Of a DNA stretch of 64,000 nucleotides, positions 37,114-48,521 are shown piece by piece. The notes below the pieces were generated by a model. That model saw only the letters and a program-made list of their open reading frames with translations, made no database searches and had not been told where the DNA came from. Position numbers and translations under genes: made by a program. Numbering within the stretch: the stretch's first letter is position 1; every line of letters begins with the position of its first letter. The stretch comes from Zhongshania aliphaticivorans. GTDB lineage: Bacteria > Pseudomonadota > Gammaproteobacteria > Pseudomonadales > Spongiibacteraceae. Where the stretch lies: NCBI RefSeq assembly GCF_902705875.1, contig NZ_CACSIK010000001.1, positions 543,558-607,557 on the forward strand, written 5' to 3'.

Positions 37114-38088
37114 CTATGCGACGCCTGCTTTTAGCAAGTCGTGAGTGTGGATAACGCCGACGGGCTTGTTGTCTTGATCGACGGCCACTAAAACAGAAAT
37201 TTTGTTGTCTTCCATAATGCGTAAAGCCTCTGCAGCCATTGTGCCAGGGCTGATCGTTCGGCAATTGCGGGTCATAATGTCATTAATTGGGCTGCTGTGT
37301 ATATCTATGCCGCGGTCTAATGCACGGCGCAAGTCGCCGTCTGTGAAAATGCCGGCGAGTGCGCCCGCAGTATCTATTACGGTGGTCATTCCCAAGCCTT
37401 TACCGCTCATTTCTAGCAATGCTTTGCTTAATGTGCAGCCTAGTTCGACACGGGGTATTTCGTCATTGGTGTGCATAATACTGTCAATTTTAAGCAATAA
37501 ACGTCGCCCTAACGCTCCGCCAGGGTGCGACATGGCAAAGTCATTGGCGGTGAACCCCTTGGCTTCCAATAAGGCAACGGCAATCGCATCGCCCATTACT
37601 AAGGTAACGGTTGTACTTGATGTGGGGGCAAGATTAAGCGGGCAAGCTTCTTCGCTGACACCCACGTTTAGGTGGACATCTGCACTGGTGGCAAGTTCGG
37701 ACTCAGGGTTTCCTGTTAGCGCGATAACGGGTACGGCAAGGAGTTTTAGCAGCGGGAGTATAGTAAGCAGCTCTGCGGTTGTGCCGGAGTTGGAAAGTGC
37801 AATGACACAGTCGCCAGCAGTAATCATCCCTAAGTCGCCGTGGCTGGCCTCACCGGGGTGAACAAAAAAGGCCGGTGTGCCGGTGCTGGCTAGAGTGGCA
37901 GCAATTTTGTTGCCAATATGGCCTGATTTCCCCATGCCTGTTACGATCACCCGCCCTTGGCAGGACAGTAGAATATGGCAGGCTTGTGAGAAGCTTTCGT
38001 CAATGCGGTCAGCTAAGACGCTAACAGCATCGCGCTCCATGGTGATCACGCGCTGAGCAGAGTTAATAAAACTTGGATTGTTGGTCAC
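37114..38088 (-). CDS. kdsD: Arabinose-5-phosphate isomerase
   Basis: KdsD converts ribulose 5-phosphate to arabinose 5-phosphate, the KDO precursor. The 324-residue protein has an SIS domain (about 40-175) with VTGMGKSGHIGNKIAATLAS and ALSNSGTTAELL, and two C-terminal CBS domains (about 200-320). The start is GTG 38086-38088. It heads the kdsD-kdsC-lptC-lptA-lptB transcript, divergent from mlaC. Confidence 0.95.
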   Translation of the reverse strand: MTNNPSFINSAQRVITMERDAVSVLADRIDESFSQACHILLSCQGRVIVTGMGKSGHIGNKIAATLASTGTPAFFVHPGEASHGDLGMITAGDCVIALSNSGTTAELLTILPLLKLLAVPVIALTGNPESELATSADVHLNVGVSEEACPLNLAPTSSTTVTLVMGDAIAVALLEAKGFTANDFAMSHPGGALGRRLLLKIDSIMHTNDEIPRVELGCTLSKALLEMSGKGLGMTTVIDTAGALAGIFTDGDLRRALDRGIDIHSSPINDIMTRNCRTISPGTMAAEALRIMEDNKISVLVAVDQDNKPVGVIHTHDLLKAGVA

Positions 38089-38278
38089 TCTAAGTACCTT
38101 GTATTCAGGTGTTACCCATTAAGCTGGGGCTAATGTTGACTATGATAATTTCCAATGTGACAAATTAACAGGTTTAGCTAAGGTCCGAAGTGGGAGTCAT
38201 TAGCGTAAAATGTGGTCGAAGCTTGCAGCTACCCGCGAATTGTTGGGAATAACGAGCAGATAAAATTAAGGGGATAGT

Positions 38279-38950
38279 ATGATTAAAAAAATAGTAATTG
38301 CGACTTTTATGGTTTTTGGCCTGCTTGCGCAAAGCTTTGCTGAAGAAAAAGGGCCTTATGAGGTCGTTGCTGATACCACTCAAGAGCTAGTGAAAGTTAT
38401 TGAAGATGCTCGCAGCTATGTTGATGAAGATCCTCAGCGCTTTAATGAAGAAGTTCGGCGCATTATGGATGATGTTGTTGATTTTCAAAGTTTTGCTCGG
38501 GGTATTATGGGTAAATACGGTAGCCGAGCTTACTACCAGAGTTTAAAAACAGATGCTGAGCGTGCGGAGTTTAGGGAGCGTGTTATCCGTTTTACCAGTA
38601 GCTTTAAAGATGGTTTGATTAATACCTATGCAAAAGGTTTGCTAGGCTTTAACGGTAATCGGATTGAAGTGTTGCCCTTAGCCGATGATGTTGATTTGTC
38701 TGGCAGTGTCGGTGTGCGTCAAGATATTTATGGTGAGCGCGCTAAGCCTTATCAAGTTATCTATACTGTTCGTCAGGGGTCGGATGGCGCTTGGAAATTA
38801 CGTAATGTGATTATCGAAGGTTTGAATTTGGGGCGTATTTACCAAAATCAATTTAATGCAGCCGTTAAACAACACGGCGGGGATATCGATAAGGTCATTG
38901 ATAATTGGACGGTTGCTCCGCAAGAAGTCATGGAGAAAGCCGCCGAGTAA
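38279..38950 (+). CDS. mlaC: Periplasmic phospholipid-binding protein MlaC
   Basis: MlaC shuttles phospholipids between the outer-membrane MlaA complex and the inner-membrane MlaFEDB ABC complex. The 223-residue protein has a signal peptide cleaved after SFA (residue 21), and the family segments DEDPQRFNEEVRRIMDDVVDF, FARGIMGKYGSRAYYQ and GAWKLRNVIIEGLNLG. A good AAGGGG ribosome site precedes the ATG. The genes usually beside it, mlaF, mlaE, mlaD and mlaB, are absent: kdsD lies upstream on the opposite strand and ibaG follows. Confidence 0.92.
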   Translation: MIKKIVIATFMVFGLLAQSFAEEKGPYEVVADTTQELVKVIEDARSYVDEDPQRFNEEVRRIMDDVVDFQSFARGIMGKYGSRAYYQSLKTDAERAEFRERVIRFTSSFKDGLINTYAKGLLGFNGNRIEVLPLADDVDLSGSVGVRQDIYGERAKPYQVIYTVRQGSDGAWKLRNVIIEGLNLGRIYQNQFNAAVKQHGGDIDKVIDNWTVAPQEVMEKAAE

Positions 38951-38969
38951 TATATGCATGGTGCGGTGA

Positions 38970-38998
38970 GGCGAGGCCTTGCTGGGTTTCGCCTCGCC
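38970..38998 (+). promoter_or_regulatory. GC-rich hairpin between mlaC and ibaG
   Basis: GGCGAGGC (38970-38977) and GCCTCGCC (38991-38998) form a perfect 8-bp stem with a 13-base loop. No T-run follows, so it is a candidate attenuator or mRNA stabiliser rather than a standard terminator. Confidence 0.45.
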
Positions 38999-39065
38999 AT
39001 GTTCATCGCAATTGCGTACAATTCCGCGCTTGAGTAACGCGGTAGTGAGTGTGAACGGAATGGGT

Positions 39066-39299
39066 ATGCAAGTAGAACTTATAGAACAGCGCCTTTTAGA
39101 ACATTTTCCAAGCAGTGATGTGAAAGTGAATGGCGATGGCAGCCATTTTGATGTTCGAGTGGTTAGCGCCGCATTTTTAGATTTGCGCGCAGTAAAGCGT
39201 CAACAGTTAGTTTATGCAGCCGTAAATGACTGGATCAAAGATGGCTCTTTACATGCCATCAATATTAAAGCGTTGACCCCCGACGAAGCCCAACCTTAA
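39066..39299 (+). CDS. ibaG: BolA-family protein IbaG
   Basis: The 77-residue BolA-like protein has VKVNGDGSHFDVRVVS and LRAVKRQQLVYAAVNDWI, with a conserved His (SHF) that can bind a [2Fe-2S] cluster with a monothiol glutaredoxin. IbaG next to murA is a standing arrangement. The frame is open from 38979, but ATG 39066 has a GGA six bases upstream and gives the family length; ATG 39060 is an alternative. Confidence 0.9.
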   Translation: MQVELIEQRLLEHFPSSDVKVNGDGSHFDVRVVSAAFLDLRAVKRQQLVYAAVNDWIKDGSLHAINIKALTPDEAQP

Positions 39300-40592
<1,293 letters not shown>

Positions 40593-40628
40593 CACCATAT
40601 TATATCTTTAAGTATTTGGAGCTTATTC

Positions 40629-41294
40629 GTGGATCAGCCGGTTACTATTGCGCTCACCAAGGGGCGTATTTTAAAAGAAACTCTGCCGTTGCTAGCTGAG
40701 GCAGGGATTGTACCCGCTGAAGACATTAGTCGCAGCCGCAAGCTGATTTTTGAGACCAACCATCCGCATATCAATTTAATTGTCATTCGTGGTACAGATG
40801 TTCCAACTTACGTAAAGTTGGGGTCGGCAGATATTGGCGTGGCCGGTAAAGATATGTTGCTGGAGCTGGGTGCGGGTGATATGTATGAGCCTTTGGATCT
40901 GAATATTGCGCGTTGCAAATTGATGACAGCGGGTCGAGTAGACGAGCCGCTTCCACAAGGCCGAGTTCGTGTAGCGACTAAGTTTGTGAATGTAGCGCGT
41001 CGTCACTTTGCTGAGCGTGGTATTCAAGTAGAGCTTATTAAATTATATGGGGCGATGGAGTTGGCTCCGCTAATGAATTTGGCAGATTTAATTGTCGATA
41101 TTGTGGATACCGGTAATACCTTGCGTGCTAATGGTATGGAGCCAAGAGATATGATTTCTGATGTTAGCTCCCGCTTAGTTGTTAATAAAGCGGCAATGAA
41201 ACGCAAATATAAAAGCATCCAAGACATTATCGCTAAATTAACGGTAGCAGTGGAAGCTCGTCGGGATGCGGAAGAGGTGGCCGGCAATGGCTGA
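40629..41294 (+). CDS. hisG: ATP phosphoribosyltransferase, short form
   Basis: HisG condenses ATP with PRPP in the first histidine step. At 221 residues this is the short form lacking the C-terminal allosteric domain, so it should need a HisZ partner encoded elsewhere. Motifs: [30 protein letters not shown] and [15 protein letters not shown]. The start is GTG 40629 with GGAG eight bases upstream. Its end overlaps the hisD start by eight bases. Confidence 0.95.
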   Translation: MDQPVTIALTKGRILKETLPLLAEAGIVPAEDISRSRKLIFETNHPHINLIVIRGTDVPTYVKLGSADIGVAGKDMLLELGAGDMYEPLDLNIARCKLMTAGRVDEPLPQGRVRVATKFVNVARRHFAERGIQVELIKLYGAMELAPLMNLADLIVDIVDTGNTLRANGMEPRDMISDVSSRLVVNKAAMKRKYKSIQDIIAKLTVAVEARRDAEEVAGNG

Positions 41295-42606
41295 TTCACT
41301 GATTAAGCGTATGAGTACAAGTGATGCCGATTTTGATGCGTCACTGACTTCGCTGCTCGACTGGGAATCGGTGTCAAACCCTGCGGTGGTGGAAACTGTT
41401 GCGACGGTACTTGCTAAAGTGCGCGCAGACGGTGACGCTGCCTTACTGGATTTCACCCGCAAATTTGATGCGTGGGAGCCGGACGCCGCGTCGTCTTTGG
41501 AAATTTCATCTAGCCGCATGCAGGCGGCGTTAGAGCGTATAGATGTCAGTGTGCGGGCTGCACTTGAAACGGCGGCTGATCGTATACGCACCTATCATCA
41601 ACATCAGTCTCAGGATTCCTGGTCGTATCGCGAAGCAGATGGAACGCTCCTTGGTCAGCAAATTACGGCTTTAGATCGAGTGGGTTTGTATGTGCCCGGT
41701 GGCAAAGCGACATACCCTTCATCAGTGCTGATGAACGCGATACCTGCGAAGGTTGCAGGTGTCGATGAGCTTATTATGGTGTCGCCAACCCCAAAAGGCT
41801 ATGTGAACGATATGGTCTTGGCGGCAGCGGCAATCGCCGGTGTGGATCGTGTGTTTACAGTGGGTGGTGCGCAGGCTATTGCTGCACTGGCATATGGTAC
41901 AGAGTCGATACCCAAGGTCGATAAAATAGTCGGCCCTGGCAATATTTATGTGGCCACAGCCAAGCGCCAAGTGTTTGGTAGTGTCGGGCTAGATATGATT
42001 GCCGGCCCATCTGAAATTCTTGTGATCTGCGATGGTAAAACCGACCCCGATTGGATTGCGATGGATCTGTTTTCTCAAGCAGAGCATGATGAAGATGCGC
42101 AGTCGATATTGCTCAGTCCAGATGTGGAATTTTTAAATAAGGTTGAAGCTAGTATTGCTCGCCTACTCCCTACGGCAGAGCGGGCGGATATTATTCGTCA
42201 GTCTTTGAGTCGTCGTGGGGCTTTGGTTTGTGTTAAAGATATTGATGAGGCGATTGCGGTTAGTAATCGAATTGCTCCTGAGCACTTAGAATTGTCAGTT
42301 GATAATGCCGAAGAGCTGTTGCCAAAGATACGGCATGCCGGGGCTATATTTATGGGGCGATATACTCCAGAAGCATTAGGTGATTATTGTGCGGGTCCTA
42401 ATCATGTACTGCCAACGTCGGGTACGGCGCGCTTTTCATCGCCGCTGGGCGTGTATGATTTTCAAAAGCGTTCTTCCTTAATTGCTTGTTCCGCTGCGGG
42501 TGCATCTGAGTTGGCCAAAGTCGCGTCGATATTGGCGCGGGGCGAGTCGTTGACCGCTCACGCCCAAAGTGCCGAATACAGAATATTGGATGATGGAAAT
42601 GAGTAG
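41287..42606 (+). CDS. hisD: Histidinol dehydrogenase
   Basis: HisD oxidises histidinol to histidine in two NAD-dependent steps. The 439-residue protein has [44 protein letters not shown], the catalytic EQ..HDEDAQS region around [10 protein letters not shown] and the C-terminal [13 protein letters not shown]n region. I start at ATG 41287 within the hisG end. Its own end overlaps hisC. Confidence 0.96.
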   Translation: MADSLIKRMSTSDADFDASLTSLLDWESVSNPAVVETVATVLAKVRADGDAALLDFTRKFDAWEPDAASSLEISSSRMQAALERIDVSVRAALETAADRIRTYHQHQSQDSWSYREADGTLLGQQITALDRVGLYVPGGKATYPSSVLMNAIPAKVAGVDELIMVSPTPKGYVNDMVLAAAAIAGVDRVFTVGGAQAIAALAYGTESIPKVDKIVGPGNIYVATAKRQVFGSVGLDMIAGPSEILVICDGKTDPDWIAMDLFSQAEHDEDAQSILLSPDVEFLNKVEASIARLLPTAERADIIRQSLSRRGALVCVKDIDEAIAVSNRIAPEHLELSVDNAEELLPKIRHAGAIFMGRYTPEALGDYCAGPNHVLPTSGTARFSSPLGVYDFQKRSSLIACSAAGASELAKVASILARGESLTAHAQSAEYRILDDGNE

Positions 42607-43663
42607 ATTCTGGAGCCCCATTGTTAAAGACTTGGTGCCCTATGTGCCGGGTGAACAGCCCAAGTTAAGTAAATTAACTAAGCTGAATACCAATGAAAAC
42701 CCTTACGGGCCTTCACCAAAAGTGCTGGAAGCTATTAAATCTGAGTCAAATGATGCTTTGCGTCTTTATCCAGACCCGAATAGCGATGTGCTCAAAAATA
42801 CGATTGCCAATTATCACAATGTTAATGTTGAGCAAGTGTTTGTTGGCAATGGCTCTGACGAAGTGCTGGCGCATATATTTCACGGTCTGTTTCAGCACGG
42901 CAAGCCTCTGCTTTTTCCTGATATCACATACAGCTTTTATCCCGTTTATTGCAGTCTGTATCAGATTCCTTTCGAAGCAATCCCACTGGATGAGTCCTTT
43001 CAGGTTCGGATTGAGGAATACCGTGGCATAAATGGTGGAATTATATTCCCTAACCCCAATGCGCCAACGGGTTCGTTTTTAGCGCTGGCCGAGATCGAGC
43101 GTTTATTAGCGGTAAATAATGAAACTGTGGTGGTTATCGATGAGGCCTATGTGGATTTTGGTGGTGAGACTGCGATTTCACTCGTCGACCGATATCCCAA
43201 TTTATTGGTAACTCAAACCTTGTCAAAATCGAGATCTTTAGCGGGGTTGAGAGTGGGTTATGCGGTTGGTCATCCAGACTTGATCGAAGCCTTGGAGCGA
43301 ATTAAAAATAGTTTTAACTCCTACCCATTGGATCGTTTAGCGCAAGCTGGTGCTGTTGCCTCATTTGAAGATCAGGAATATTTTGAGCAGACCTGTCATT
43401 CGGTAATTGCTGAGCGTGAAGAGATGGTGCAGCGACTGGGTGCAATGGATTTTCAAGTTCTACCATCAAAAGCTAATTTTGTTTTTTGTCGGCACCGTAG
43501 TAGAGAAGCCCTAGCGTTGGCTGAAGGGTTGCGTGAGGACGGTGTTATTGTGCGGCATTTTGATAAGCCTAGAATTAATCAATACTTGCGAATTACTGTT
43601 GGGCGCCCAGAGGATAATGAGGTGTTGTTTGCCTCACTTCAGCGATTGCTTGCTGTAGATTGA
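42599..43663 (+). CDS. hisC: Histidinol-phosphate aminotransferase
   Basis: HisC is a PLP aminotransferase converting imidazole-acetol phosphate to histidinol phosphate. The 354-residue protein has [35 protein letters not shown] and the PLP Lys210 in [17 protein letters not shown] start at ATG 42599, giving [20 protein letters not shown], which matches Pseudomonas HisC1. It overlaps the hisD end by eight bases. It converges with algW. Confidence 0.96.
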   Translation: MSRFWSPIVKDLVPYVPGEQPKLSKLTKLNTNENPYGPSPKVLEAIKSESNDALRLYPDPNSDVLKNTIANYHNVNVEQVFVGNGSDEVLAHIFHGLFQHGKPLLFPDITYSFYPVYCSLYQIPFEAIPLDESFQVRIEEYRGINGGIIFPNPNAPTGSFLALAEIERLLAVNNETVVVIDEAYVDFGGETAISLVDRYPNLLVTQTLSKSRSLAGLRVGYAVGHPDLIEALERIKNSFNSYPLDRLAQAGAVASFEDQEYFEQTCHSVIAEREEMVQRLGAMDFQVLPSKANFVFCRHRSREALALAEGLREDGVIVRHFDKPRINQYLRITVGRPEDNEVLFASLQRLLAVD

Positions 43664-43690
43664 AACTCTAGTTGCTCTGTAAGCAGTAGC

Positions 43691-44734
43691 TTAGCTGCTA
43701 GGGCGCATAGAGACTTCAGTTTCTATTGTTAGTTGTTCTTCGCCGCGCAGTAAGGCAATTTTGACGCGCTCACCAGGTCTGGTGTAGGTGATAAGTTTCA
43801 TGCCGGCGTGACCGTCGCCCACCTGCTCTCCGTTTATATTTATGAGAACGTCCCCAATTTTCAGTCCCGCTTTTTCTGCCGGGCCACTCGTGGCTAGAGC
43901 TGTGATTACCACGCCATTGGTACCCACGCCAACCGGTTGCACCTCAATTCCAAGCCAGCCACGTAATGGGCGACCGTAGCTAATTAAGTCACTCATTGTT
44001 CGCAGAGCTAAATCTGTGGGTATCGCTAAACCTATGCCGGTTGATCCGCCACTTTGGGTGTATATGGCCGTGTTGATCCCGAGTAGGCGGCCTTTGGTGT
44101 CGATGAGTGCGCCACCAGAGTTGCCTGGGTTAATGGCGGCATCTGTTTGTATGAAATTTTCAAATTGACTGAGGCCAAGCCCGTACCTACCGATGGCGCT
44201 CACAATTCCTTGGGTAACTGTTTGTCCGAATCCATAGGGATTGCCGATGGCTAAAACGATATTGCCGACATGGATTTTACCAGGGTCGCCAATGGAGATA
44301 CTGGTAAGGTTATCTAGATCTATTTTTAGAACGGCAAGGTCGGTATCTGCATCGCTACCGATAACGCTGGCTAGTGCTTGGCGGCCATCATGGAGGAGTA
44401 CCAATATTTCATCGGCACCTTTTATAACGTGGTAGTTAGTGAGCAGATATCCAGCGTCACTGACAATCACCCCCGATCCTAGGCTGCGCTCAAGTTGTTG
44501 TTTAACCCGGCCATTACGGCTGAAAAAATGCTTAAAGAGGGGGTCGTCGGCCAGTGGATGACGCTGTTCCACTACTTTAGTGGTGTAAATATTGGCAACA
44601 GCTGGTGCTGCATGTTCTACAGCATAAGTGTAATCGTTGTCGCGTTGCCCTGGTAGGTAGGCGAGGATGCAAATGCCGAGTAAAATACCGCATACAGTGG
44701 GCCAGATGAAGGTTTTCAGGCTATGCCGTGTCAA
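43691..44734 (-). CDS. algW: DegS/AlgW-type periplasmic serine protease
   Basis: The 347-residue protein has one N-terminal membrane anchor (VCGILLGICILAYLPG), a trypsin-like domain with His102 (LTNYHVIKG), Asp132 (DADTDLAVLKI) and Ser206 (NPGNSGGALID), and one C-terminal PDZ domain (about 250-335). One PDZ and a membrane anchor fit DegS/AlgW, which start RseA/MucA cleavage under envelope stress. The start is TTG 44732-44734 with a GAGGACGG ribosome site. In Pseudomonas algW is also beside hisC. Confidence 0.9.
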   Translation of the reverse strand: MTRHSLKTFIWPTVCGILLGICILAYLPGQRDNDYTYAVEHAAPAVANIYTTKVVEQRHPLADDPLFKHFFSRNGRVKQQLERSLGSGVIVSDAGYLLTNYHVIKGADEILVLLHDGRQALASVIGSDADTDLAVLKIDLDNLTSISIGDPGKIHVGNIVLAIGNPYGFGQTVTQGIVSAIGRYGLGLSQFENFIQTDAAINPGNSGGALIDTKGRLLGINTAIYTQSGGSTGIGLAIPTDLALRTMSDLISYGRPLRGWLGIEVQPVGVGTNGVVITALATSGPAEKAGLKIGDVLININGEQVGDGHAGMKLITYTRPGERVKIALLRGEEQLTIETEVSMRPSS

Positions 44735-44830
44735 GTGCCCGTCCTCGTTTGGTAATTTAGGCGTGTGCTTGTTGTGGAGGGTTGCTAGCCTAGCACGAAA
44801 AGTGATTTTTCAGAATTAATGTGAGGATTT

Positions 44831-45592
44831 ATGGCGGTTTCTCTTAAAGCTCTAGTGGCGGCAGCTGATGAAATATTGGAGCCATCCTATTTTAGCGATT
44901 ATTGCCCGAATGGCTTGCAAGTCGAAGGTCGGGATGAGGTTTCACGTATTGTTTCTGGGGTTACCGCTTCACAAGCTTTAATTGAGGCGGCGATCGAAAT
45001 GAGAGCAGATGCGATCATGGTTCATCATGGCTACTTCTGGCGGGGAGAGGATTCCTGTGTGGTGGGTATGAAACGAAACAGGCTTGCGCGGTTGTTAGAG
45101 AATGATATCAGCTTGATTGCTTACCACTTGCCTTTGGATGCTCATCCGGTGGTGGGGAATAACGTACAGTTAGCGAAGCGGCTAGATATTACGGTAGAAG
45201 ATGGGCTTGAGGCTGATAACCCTCGCTCAGTAGGTAATGTTGGCAGTTTGTCGCAACCACTGAGTGCTGAGGAGTTTGCTGCGAAAGTTGAGCGAGCGCT
45301 TGGGCGCAAGCCGTTACTTGAGTTGGGTCATGGGCGTCCTGTTCGTCGAATTGCCTGGTGTACCGGTGGTGCGCAGTCCTATATTCATAAAGCGGCGGAA
45401 GCGGGGGTGGATCTATACTTAAGTGGCGAGGTGTCTGAACCCACTATTATTGCTGCGCGGGAGTTGGGCATTAATTTTATTGCTGCCGGTCATCATGCCA
45501 CTGAGCGCTATGGGGTGCAGGCATTGGCAGAAGCTTTAGCGCGTCAGTTTGATGTGTTTCATCGTTTTATTGATATAGATAACCCAGCCTGA
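44831..45592 (+). CDS. NIF3-like dinuclear metal-centre protein
   Basis: The 253-residue protein matches the NIF3/YbgI family, which has a two-metal site formed by His and Glu residues. Visible ligands lie in MVHHGYFWRG and AAGHHATERYG with ISLIAYHLPLDAHP between. The biochemical role is not settled; GTP cyclohydrolase-like activity and DNA-repair links have been proposed. A GAGG precedes the ATG. It converges with zapG. Confidence 0.92.
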   Translation: MAVSLKALVAAADEILEPSYFSDYCPNGLQVEGRDEVSRIVSGVTASQALIEAAIEMRADAIMVHHGYFWRGEDSCVVGMKRNRLARLLENDISLIAYHLPLDAHPVVGNNVQLAKRLDITVEDGLEADNPRSVGNVGSLSQPLSAEEFAAKVERALGRKPLLELGHGRPVRRIAWCTGGAQSYIHKAAEAGVDLYLSGEVSEPTIIAARELGINFIAAGHHATERYGVQALAEALARQFDVFHRFIDIDNPA

Positions 45593-45621
45593 CGCTTTGC
45601 TAGCGTCGGCCGTAGGGGTTT

Positions 45622-46095
45622 TTATACGAGGGGCGGAGTGGGTTCTGGGTTGTCGCTAGGTTTCTTTTCTGAATCCATGCCAAACTCTTCGTGCAGGGCA
45701 CCTTTTTTGCCCGGTTGTTTGGGGGCGTAATCAAGAGGCGGGGCAACTGGTGCGGCCTCGACGGGTTTGCTGTCGAGTACTGGGCGACCCTCTGGTATAG
45801 CTTGTAAGGGGCTGATGCCAGAACTGTGAAGGTTTTGAGCGCCATCGACAATGTGGTTGTGAACGCTACGGTAGCTTTCGGCTAGTTCGTTGAGCAGTTC
45901 GCCGGTGCGGTCAAAATGGCTGCTAACCTGTTGTTGGTAATCTTGCTGTTGTTGCTGCATATCGTTGAACTGCTTTTCTAGTGCAGCGCGATTTTGCTGT
46001 CCCGGCTTTGTGCGGCCTAGTATGAAATAACCAATCGCTGCGCCAAGAAGTAGGCAGGTAATAGCGACGACGATTAATGAGCTGATGTCTTGCAC
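45622..46095 (-). CDS. zapG: Z-ring associated protein ZapG (YhcB, DUF1043)
   Basis: The 157-residue protein has one N-terminal membrane helix (LIVVAITCLLLGAAIGYFIL), then a Gln-rich coiled coil (about 38-70, with QQQQQDYQQQ) and the conserved FDRTGELLNELAESYRSVHNH. The C-terminus is Pro-rich. YhcB/ZapG affects division and envelope synthesis. The start is GTG 46093-46095 with GGAGGAA upstream. The long Pro-rich tail exceeds E. coli's 132 residues. Confidence 0.88.
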   Translation of the reverse strand: MQDISSLIVVAITCLLLGAAIGYFILGRTKPGQQNRAALEKQFNDMQQQQQDYQQQVSSHFDRTGELLNELAESYRSVHNHIVDGAQNLHSSGISPLQAIPEGRPVLDSKPVEAAPVAPPLDYAPKQPGKKGALHEEFGMDSEKKPSDNPEPTPPLV

Positions 46096-46243
46096 AGAGG
46101 TTCCTCCGATGAGTTGACGTTGTTGTCACTCCTTGGCGTTAGTATAACCGCTCGCTGCTTTGGGTTCAGTATTCCTCGATAAAAAATTGCCAATTCGCTT
46201 GCGGGTCGGTACAGTTGCGTCCGTCTTGTAAGAGGCTTCTAAA

Positions 46244-47341
46244 ATGTCTACCCCCCTACAACGTTATCAGCAAGACCTTACCCAGGTCGATTTTTCCTAT
46301 GATTCTGCGCAAGAGCATGCGGTCCAGTGTTTGCAGCGTCTTTACGACGACTTAGTGACGCAGATTCCGCAGGAAAATAACGGATTTATTTCACGTATGT
46401 TTGGGCTGAAGCAGGCATTGCCACATGTTAAGGGTTTGTATTTTTGGGGTGGGGTTGGTCGGGGTAAGACATATTTGATGGATACGTTTTTTGATACCCT
46501 GCCTTTTGAAAATAAAATGCGGGCGCATTTTCATCGTTTTATGCAGCGAGTTCACCGTGAGTTAAAGTCGTTATCTGGTGAAAAAAACCCATTGATCATC
46601 GTGGCGGATCGTATTGCTGATGAGGCTAGGGTTATTTGTTTTGACGAGTTTTTTGTTTCAGATATTACTGATGCAATGATCTTGGCAGGATTGTTCGATA
46701 GGCTTTTTTCAAGAGGGGTGGTGCTTGTAGCAACATCCAATATCGTACCTGATGGTTTGTATAAAGACGGTTTGCAAAGGGCGAGATTTTTACCGGCAAT
46801 CGCGTTAATAAAGCAAAGTGTAGAGGTTGTTAATGTCGATGGTGGTGTTGATTATCGGCTGCGCGCCTTAGAGCAAGCTGAGTTATATTACAGTCCCTTG
46901 GGCGAGTCTGCTGATCAAAGTTTGGCTTTGAGTTTTAAGCGTTTGGCGCCTGAGGTTGGCAGCGCTGATAAATTGCTCGATATTGAAGGGCGTCAAATTC
47001 GAGCGCGCTTTGTTGCAGATGATGTGGCATGGTTCGAATTTTCTGAGTTGTGCGATGGTCCGCGTAGTCAATATGATTATATTGAATTGGCGAGGGTGTT
47101 TCATGCGGTGTTGGTTAGTAATGTGCCGCAGATGGGGGCGGGAAGAGAGGATCAGGCTCGCCGCTTTATAAATTTGATTGATGAGTTTTACGACAGGAAT
47201 GTAAAGCTGGTATTATCTGCGGCGGTCCCGCTAGCGCAACTGTATGCAGGCGGTCGGCTGGATTTCGAGTTTCAGCGCACCCAAAGTCGCTTGCTTGAGA
47301 TGCAGTCAGAAGAATATCTGGCCTGTGAGCATCGCTCTTAG
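46244..47341 (+). CDS. zapE: Cell division protein ZapE (AFG1-like ATPase)
   Basis: The 365-residue AAA-like ATPase has Walker A GGVGRGKT (69-76), the RAHFHRFMQRVH segment, Walker B VICFDEFFVSDITDAM and an ATSNIVPDGLYKDGLQR sensor. ZapE destabilises FtsZ polymers and is related to mitochondrial AFG1. It lies next to rplM, a common arrangement. Confidence 0.95.
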   Translation: MSTPLQRYQQDLTQVDFSYDSAQEHAVQCLQRLYDDLVTQIPQENNGFISRMFGLKQALPHVKGLYFWGGVGRGKTYLMDTFFDTLPFENKMRAHFHRFMQRVHRELKSLSGEKNPLIIVADRIADEARVICFDEFFVSDITDAMILAGLFDRLFSRGVVLVATSNIVPDGLYKDGLQRARFLPAIALIKQSVEVVNVDGGVDYRLRALEQAELYYSPLGESADQSLALSFKRLAPEVGSADKLLDIEGRQIRARFVADDVAWFEFSELCDGPRSQYDYIELARVFHAVLVSNVPQMGAGREDQARRFINLIDEFYDRNVKLVLSAAVPLAQLYAGGRLDFEFQRTQSRLLEMQSEEYLACEHRS

Positions 47342-47379
47342 GGCATTGGTAATTATGACTTATAAAAGCAATATTTTCC

Positions 47380-47408
47380 TTGAAAAACCCACGGCCCTTA
47401 TGTAGTAT
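47380..47408 (+). promoter_or_regulatory. Promoter for rplM-rpsI
   Basis: TTGAAA (47380-47385) is spaced 17 bases from TAGTAT (47403-47408), about 40 bases before the rplM ATG. Spacing is ideal. The short leader may hold the L13 autoregulatory site, but I cannot define it. Confidence 0.6.
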
Positions 47409-47448
47409 TCGCGCTCTTTGTTCGGTACGGGCCCTATAGGCGAGAAAC

Positions 47449-47877
47449 ATGAAAACCTTAAGTGCAAAACCCAGTGACGTAATACATGACTGGTATGTGG
47501 TAGACGCCGCCGACAAAACATTGGGTCGTTTAGCCAGTGAAATTGCGCATAGACTGCGCGGTAAGCATAAAGCTGAATATACGCCTCATGTTGACACTGG
47601 CGACTATATTGTTGTGGTTAATGCGGAAAAGATCCGTGTTACAGGCAACAAAGCAACTGGTAAAATCTATCATCACCACACTGGTTATCCAGGTGGCTTG
47701 AAGTCTATAAGCTTTGAGAAGTTGATTGATAAAGCCCCTGAGCGTGTGATCCAAGGTGCGGTAAAAGGCATGTTGCCTAAAAACCCGCTGGGTCGTGCAA
47801 TGTTTAAGAAATTGAAAGTCTACGCTGGAACTGAGCATCCTCATACTGCTCAGCAACCAGTTGAACTGAATATATAA
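47449..47877 (+). CDS. rplM: 50S ribosomal protein L13
   Basis: The 142-residue protein is full-length L13, an early 23S rRNA assembly protein. It has [37 protein letters not shown] and [20 protein letters not shown]. It is followed 12 bases later by rpsI. Confidence 0.98.
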   Translation: MKTLSAKPSDVIHDWYVVDAADKTLGRLASEIAHRLRGKHKAEYTPHVDTGDYIVVVNAEKIRVTGNKATGKIYHHHTGYPGGLKSISFEKLIDKAPERVIQGAVKGMLPKNPLGRAMFKKLKVYAGTEHPHTAQQPVELNI

Positions 47878-47889
47878 CGGAAGCGCAAT

Positions 47890-48282
47890 ATGTCAGCCAG
47901 CCAGTATTACGGTACAGGTCGCCGTAAAACCTCCTCAGCTCGAGTGTTCCTGAAGCCAGGTACCGGAGCTATTTCAGTTAATGCGCGTACTCTTGATCAG
48001 TACTTTGGTCGTGAAGTTGCGCGTATGATCGTTCGTCAGCCACTTGAGCTGGTCGAAATGGCTGAAAAGTTTGATGTGACTGTAACTGTTAGCGGTGGTG
48101 GTAGTTTTGGCCAGGCTGGTGCAATTCGTCACGGTATTACTCGCGCTTTAATGCAGTATGATGAAGGGCTTCGAAGCGGTTTGCGTAAGGCAGGCTTCGT
48201 GACTCGTGATTCACGCGAAGTTGAGCGTAAGAAAGTCGGCCTGCGTAAGGCACGTAAGAAGCCGCAATTCTCCAAGCGTTAA
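47890..48282 (+). CDS. rpsI: 30S ribosomal protein S9
   Basis: The 130-residue protein is full-length S9. It has [32 protein letters not shown] and the basic C-terminal tail ending PQFSKR, which contacts P-site tRNA. A ribosome site GGAAG precedes the ATG. A strong terminator follows. Confidence 0.98.
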   Translation: MSASQYYGTGRRKTSSARVFLKPGTGAISVNARTLDQYFGREVARMIVRQPLELVEMAEKFDVTVTVSGGGSFGQAGAIRHGITRALMQYDEGLRSGLRKAGFVTRDSREVERKKVGLRKARKKPQFSKR

Positions 48283-48327
48283 CCGCGAAGGCCGTCAGGT
48301 CTGTGGAGATTGCCGCACGGCACTCGG

Positions 48328-48364
48328 AAAACGCCCACGAGCTATCATGTGGGCGTTTTTTTTT
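48328..48364 (+). terminator. Rho-independent terminator of rplM-rpsI
   Basis: AAAACGCCCAC (48328-48338) and GTGGGCGTTTT (48349-48359) pair with a 10-base loop, and the T-run extends to 48364. It separates rplM-rpsI from the petA operon. Confidence 0.9.
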
Positions 48365-48521
48365 GCTCAAATGATGGTCATACTTTTGGGCTTTGCTGTG
48401 TATTAAAGTTGTCAGAAGGGGCCAAGTTCATTACTATTTGGTCCATTTGTGATTTTGGATTTGACACCGTTTGAGAGAGGCGGGGTCTGCCTGAGTTTTC
48501 GTATATTATGGGGGAATCGTC

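Noticed and set aside
37202..37861. 219-codon open frame on the plus strand opposite kdsD
   Set aside because: It lies wholly antisense to an intact, well-conserved gene, has a Ser/Pro-rich shadow-frame composition and no ribosome site.
45591..45607. 6-bp hairpin GACGCT/AGCGTC between the NIF3 gene and zapG
   Set aside because: The stem is short and no T-run follows directly, so I could not support a terminator call.
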